This document shows positions 63,023-64,000 of a DNA stretch of 64,000 bases, piece by piece. The first letter of the stretch is position 1; each line of letters starts with the position of its first letter. Under the pieces are notes generated by a model, which saw only the letters and a program-made list of their open reading frames with translations, searched no databases and was not told the DNA's origin. The position numbers and the translations under genes were made by a program. This stretch comes from Phycisphaerae bacterium (lineage in GTDB: Bacteria > Planctomycetota > Phycisphaerae > UBA1845 > Fen-1342). The DNA is taken from positions 232,339-296,338 of the forward strand of contig JAGNKU010000007.1 of NCBI GenBank assembly GCA_017999985.1. The letters run 5' to 3'.

Positions 63023-63657
63023 CCCCGCAGGTAATAGTCCTTCACCCAGGCGGGCAATTTGCCCTTTTCCACCAGTGCGGCGAGGAGGTTCGGCAGACTT
63101 TCAAACTGTCGCGCACACAGCTCGTATTCTTCGCGCGTCACCGACCCGCGGCGGCACAACGTCAACAAGGCCTCGTTCCGGTCGCAGACCAGCCCACGCA
63201 TCTTCTCGCACGGGAACGCATCGCAGGCGGCGCAGGACGACACCCCCTTCTCCCGCGCACACGGCCGCGCCTTGCACACCTGATCGGCCACCTCGCCACG
63301 CCCCTTGCACGTGCCGCACGGCGCGGAACCCGGCACCTTGTCCGGCGTGTAGCTGTGGCCGAAGATCTTGTTCCAGCCCGCGATCATCTTCAGGCGCTGC
63401 GCCTTGTCGGGCGACCGCCCCGCGCACTGCCCGCAGTTGTAGCCGCAGTAGCCGATGAGCGGATCGTCAACCACCGGCGTGGATGAGCCGATCGGGCCGG
63501 CGTCACCCGGCTTCTGCGGCGCTGCGCCGGGCGGCGCCGACTGCCCCGCCGCACCGGCGGCCAGCAGACCAGCGGCGCCGACGAGTGCACCGGCGTGCAG
63601 AAATTCACGTCGTCCCATGCGAGAATCGTTCTGCTCGCACCCTGCACTCGTCGGCAT
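63019..63657 (-). CDS. Exported Cys-rich protein (DUF3795 type)
   Basis: A 212-residue protein with a twin-arginine-like signal (MGRREFLHAGALVGAAGLLA). Ten or so Cys residues follow, in words such as YCGYNCGQCAGR, PCGTCKG and SSCAACDAFPCEKMRG. This is the DUF3795 pattern, a probable metal or iron-sulfur binding unit of unknown function. ATG 63657 has GGAGGAGG upstream, so I prefer it to ATG 63618, which would start nearer the RR motif. It converges on the thiamine-binding gene with overlapping stops (63019-63022). Confidence 0.82.
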   Translation of the reverse strand: MPTSAGCEQNDSRMGRREFLHAGALVGAAGLLAAGAAGQSAPPGAAPQKPGDAGPIGSSTPVVDDPLIGYCGYNCGQCAGRSPDKAQRLKMIAGWNKIFGHSYTPDKVPGSAPCGTCKGRGEVADQVCKARPCAREKGVSSCAACDAFPCEKMRGLVCDRNEALLTLCRRGSVTREEYELCARQFESLPNLLAALVEKGKLPAWVKDYYLRG

Positions 63658-63958
63658 CTCGCGGTTTCCTCCTCCAGCCGTTTGCCCGTCCCGGCGGCGT
63701 CGGCGGCCGTGTCCCACGCCCCCATTCTACGATCGGGCGAAAAGACCTCGACAAATTCCTACAAGGCCGGTGCGACGGAGCACTTCCGCGCAGCCCGTGC
63801 GTTCCAAGACGCGCCCCGTGGCGCGCAGGGTCAGCCCAAGATCGCCAGCCACCCTTCGGAGGCCCGACCTCCGGTCGATCACGGCAAGTGTGGTCGGAGT
63901 CGGCGTGGGGTAACCCCCACAGTAGGGCGAAGTTGAACTTCGCCCGCATAGACGGAAA
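63658..63958. other. Intergenic region with palindromes before tRNA-Thr
   Basis: About 300 bp between the DUF3795-type gene and the tRNA, with no gene seen. It holds the inverted repeats at 63906-63920 and 63925-63945. Confidence 0.5.
63925..63945. repeat. Perfect inverted repeat (9-10 bp arms)
   Basis: GGGCGAAGTT (63925-63934) and its exact complement (63936-63945) are one base apart. It is 14 bp from the 3' end of the tRNA gene on the minus strand and may act as a transcript end or be a dispersed palindrome. No T-run follows. Confidence 0.55.
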
Positions 63959-64000
63959 AGCCACCGGTCGGATTCGAACCGACAACCTGCGGTTTACAAA
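63959..64000 (-). tRNA. tRNA-Thr (anticodon TGT), 3' part, truncated by window edge
   Basis: On the minus strand the window end gives an anticodon loop TTTGTAA (anticodon TGT), the 3' stem ACCGC, a five-base variable loop, a T-arm GTCGG-TTCGAAT-CCGAC and the 3' acceptor strand CGGTGGC, with discriminator T at 63959. The D-arm and 5' acceptor strand lie beyond the window. No encoded CCA. A tRNA-Tyr reading was rejected because the variable arm is short. Confidence 0.85.

Noticed and set aside
63959..64000. tRNA-Tyr (GTA) reading of the end tRNA
   Set aside because: Tyr tRNAs have a long variable arm; here it is five bases, and the loop TTTGTAA fits Thr (TGT).
1..64000. CRISPR arrays, IS elements or prophage
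   Set aside because: No regularly spaced direct repeats, transposase, integrase or phage structural genes are visible in the window.

Overview
The window is 64 kb of GC-rich bacterial chromosome that most resembles a planctomycete, probably of the Phycisphaerae type. The indicators are: three Hanks-type serine/threonine kinases with planctomycete-style accessory parts, two ECF-type sigma factors next to kinases, secreted enzymes carrying short dockerin-like repeats, a PEP-CTERM sorting tail, a SUMF1-type lipoprotein and a HEAT-repeat secreted protein. Core metabolism (lpxA, pdxJ, ispA, dxs, aat, sucA, sucB, lpd, prpE) is interleaved with these. The placement is an inference from gene content; no 16S rRNA is present. 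I see no IS element, prophage, CRISPR array or rRNA operon, so this looks like ordinary chromosome with accessory genes scattered through it.

Layout: 0.5-6.4 kb is a plus-strand signalling cluster (FHA protein, membrane kinase, membrane protein, ECF sigma with an extra Cys/His tail). 6.4-9.9 kb holds a HEAT-repeat secreted protein and a PEP-CTERM protein, transcribed divergently. 9.9-16.3 kb is a minus-strand run: pdxJ, a CodA-type deaminase, lpxA, glycerate kinase, a secreted protein and a PhzF-family protein. 16.5-19.7 kb has a lipoprotein, a small zinc-ribbon membrane protein, a STAS protein and a CpaE/TadZ-like ATPase. 20.2-22.4 kb has a SUMF1-type lipoprotein flanked by two copies of a dispersed repeat, then aat. 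22.5-26.5 kb is an isoprenoid operon (ispA, dxs, squalene/phytoene synthase). 26.5-35.7 kb is minus-strand: a PASTA protein, a CHASE2 kinase, an OPT transporter, and a TPR kinase with its ECF sigma. 35.7-37.3 kb is a GT-C type membrane glycosyltransferase, preceded by a structured, terminator-bearing region. 37.8-43.2 kb carries a PilZ/REC/Hpt-like regulator, a GntR-ABC operon with a clear operator, and an MgtC-type protein. 43.3-53.4 kb has tRNA-Arg, a collagen-like lipoprotein and the 2-oxoglutarate dehydrogenase genes sucA, sucB and lpd, with an antisense phosphoesterase gene between sucB and lpd. 53.5-63.7 kb holds a C10 protease, a small membrane signalling protein, prpE, a radical SAM protein, and a rhodanese/DoxX/thiamine-binding operon. 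A tRNA-Thr runs off the right end.

The observations most worth a second look are: (1) a tandem palindromic repeat inserted in frame in lipoamide dehydrogenase; (2) a minus-strand structured region at about 37.4-37.65 kb with an 18-nt match to the 16S 3' tail, a six-codon leader frame, hairpins and an intrinsic terminator; (3) a CodA-family deaminase with Cys at the position that in E. coli CodA is Asp314, suggesting 5-methylcytosine or another non-cytosine substrate; (4) a 13-bp-arm operator over the -10 box of the GntR-ABC operon; and (5) a lipoprotein combining collagen triplets, YadA-like head repeats and an S74-like chaperone tail.

Starts were chosen by ribosome binding sites and family alignment from memory. 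Domain limits are approximate, and no database search was run.
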